Shown here piece after piece: positions 55,976-56,142 of a DNA stretch of 56,142 nucleotides. The position numbers and the translations under genes are program-made. How positions within the stretch are numbered: the stretch's first letter is position 1; the number at the start of each line of letters is the position of its first letter. This DNA comes from Paramarasmius palmivorus. Lineage: Eukaryota; Basidiomycota; Agaricomycetes; Agaricales; Marasmiaceae. The stretch is from contig JAYKXP010000225.1 in NCBI GenBank assembly GCA_037176845.1, forward strand, positions 1-56,142. The letters are read 5' to 3'. Under the pieces are notes generated by a model. It was not told where the DNA came from. It saw only the letters and a list, made by a program, of their open reading frames with translations, and ran no database searches.

Positions 55976-55982
55976 TGACGGC

Positions 55983-56142
55983 GAAGAACAAGACGCGTCG
56001 CGTCACGTGTCAGCAAAACAGCGGTTCTGAGTCGCGGGTAGCCCGACAATAGTTTCACATAGTACTAGCTAGTAATCTAACAAATAGGGTCTGAAACATG
56101 GAAAGGGAGAAAAAACGACAAGATAAAAACGACCAAATCATA
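55983..56142 (-). promoter_or_regulatory. Displaced native 5' flank of the 201-aa orphan
   Basis: Removing the transposon and one TGACGGC copy places these 160 bp directly before the ATG at 52857, so they are the likely original 5' UTR and promoter. A CACGTG E-box-like site lies at ~56004-56009. No TATA is evident within the window. Confidence 0.5.

Noticed and set aside
1..56142. CRISPR arrays, riboswitches, bacterial operons or rRNA genes
   Set aside because: No spaced repeat arrays or such signatures were seen, and the eukaryotic gene structure makes the prokaryotic ones irrelevant.

Overview
The window reads as nuclear DNA of a basidiomycete fungus, most likely an Agaricales mushroom of the marasmioid type (inference). 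The reasons are intron-dense genes with 48-110 nt introns, a mitochondrial SCO1 homologue, DUF6535 proteins, Gypsy and Copia retroelements, and a protein family (49176-51358) that I recall mainly from Marasmius/Moniliophthora-like genomes.

Layout. 1-17138 is a nest of retroelements. Three divergent LTRs of one Gypsy-like family lie at 1-507 (+), 2309-3923 (-) and 15550-17138 (-). A minus-strand Gag-protease frame without reverse transcriptase or integrase runs from 14994 down to 3984. A Copia-type element (4278-10797) with a perfect 5-bp target duplication sits inside that frame. The Copia insertion is itself composite: three LTRs and two gag-type ORFs, again with no polymerase. A gene of unknown function (666-1986) lies between the two oppositely oriented LTRs at the left edge.

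17638-20413 and 37598-40061 are two minus-strand DUF6535 membrane-protein genes, and a decayed third copy lies at 40973-41820. Between them, 20.4-34 kb is gene-poor. It holds degraded relatives of one another, several multi-exon genes of unknown function (best at 31870-32788) and one tRNA-like gene. 34-37.4 kb has a single-pass membrane protein and two unassigned genes.

42.5-52.9 kb is the best gene block, all on the minus strand: a short-chain dehydrogenase, a secreted GH31 glycosidase, SCO1 (copper delivery to cytochrome c oxidase), a lineage-restricted family protein and a 201-aa orphan. A 3.1-kb DNA transposon with ~270-bp inverted repeats (52864-55975) sits six bases upstream of the orphan's start codon.

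No cluster or system joining these genes is evident. The most informative signals are the composite three-LTR element, the transposon at a start codon, and a set of single-base indels that break almost every recognisable conserved gene, including SCO1. That last pattern suggests base-level sequence errors at least as much as pseudogenes.
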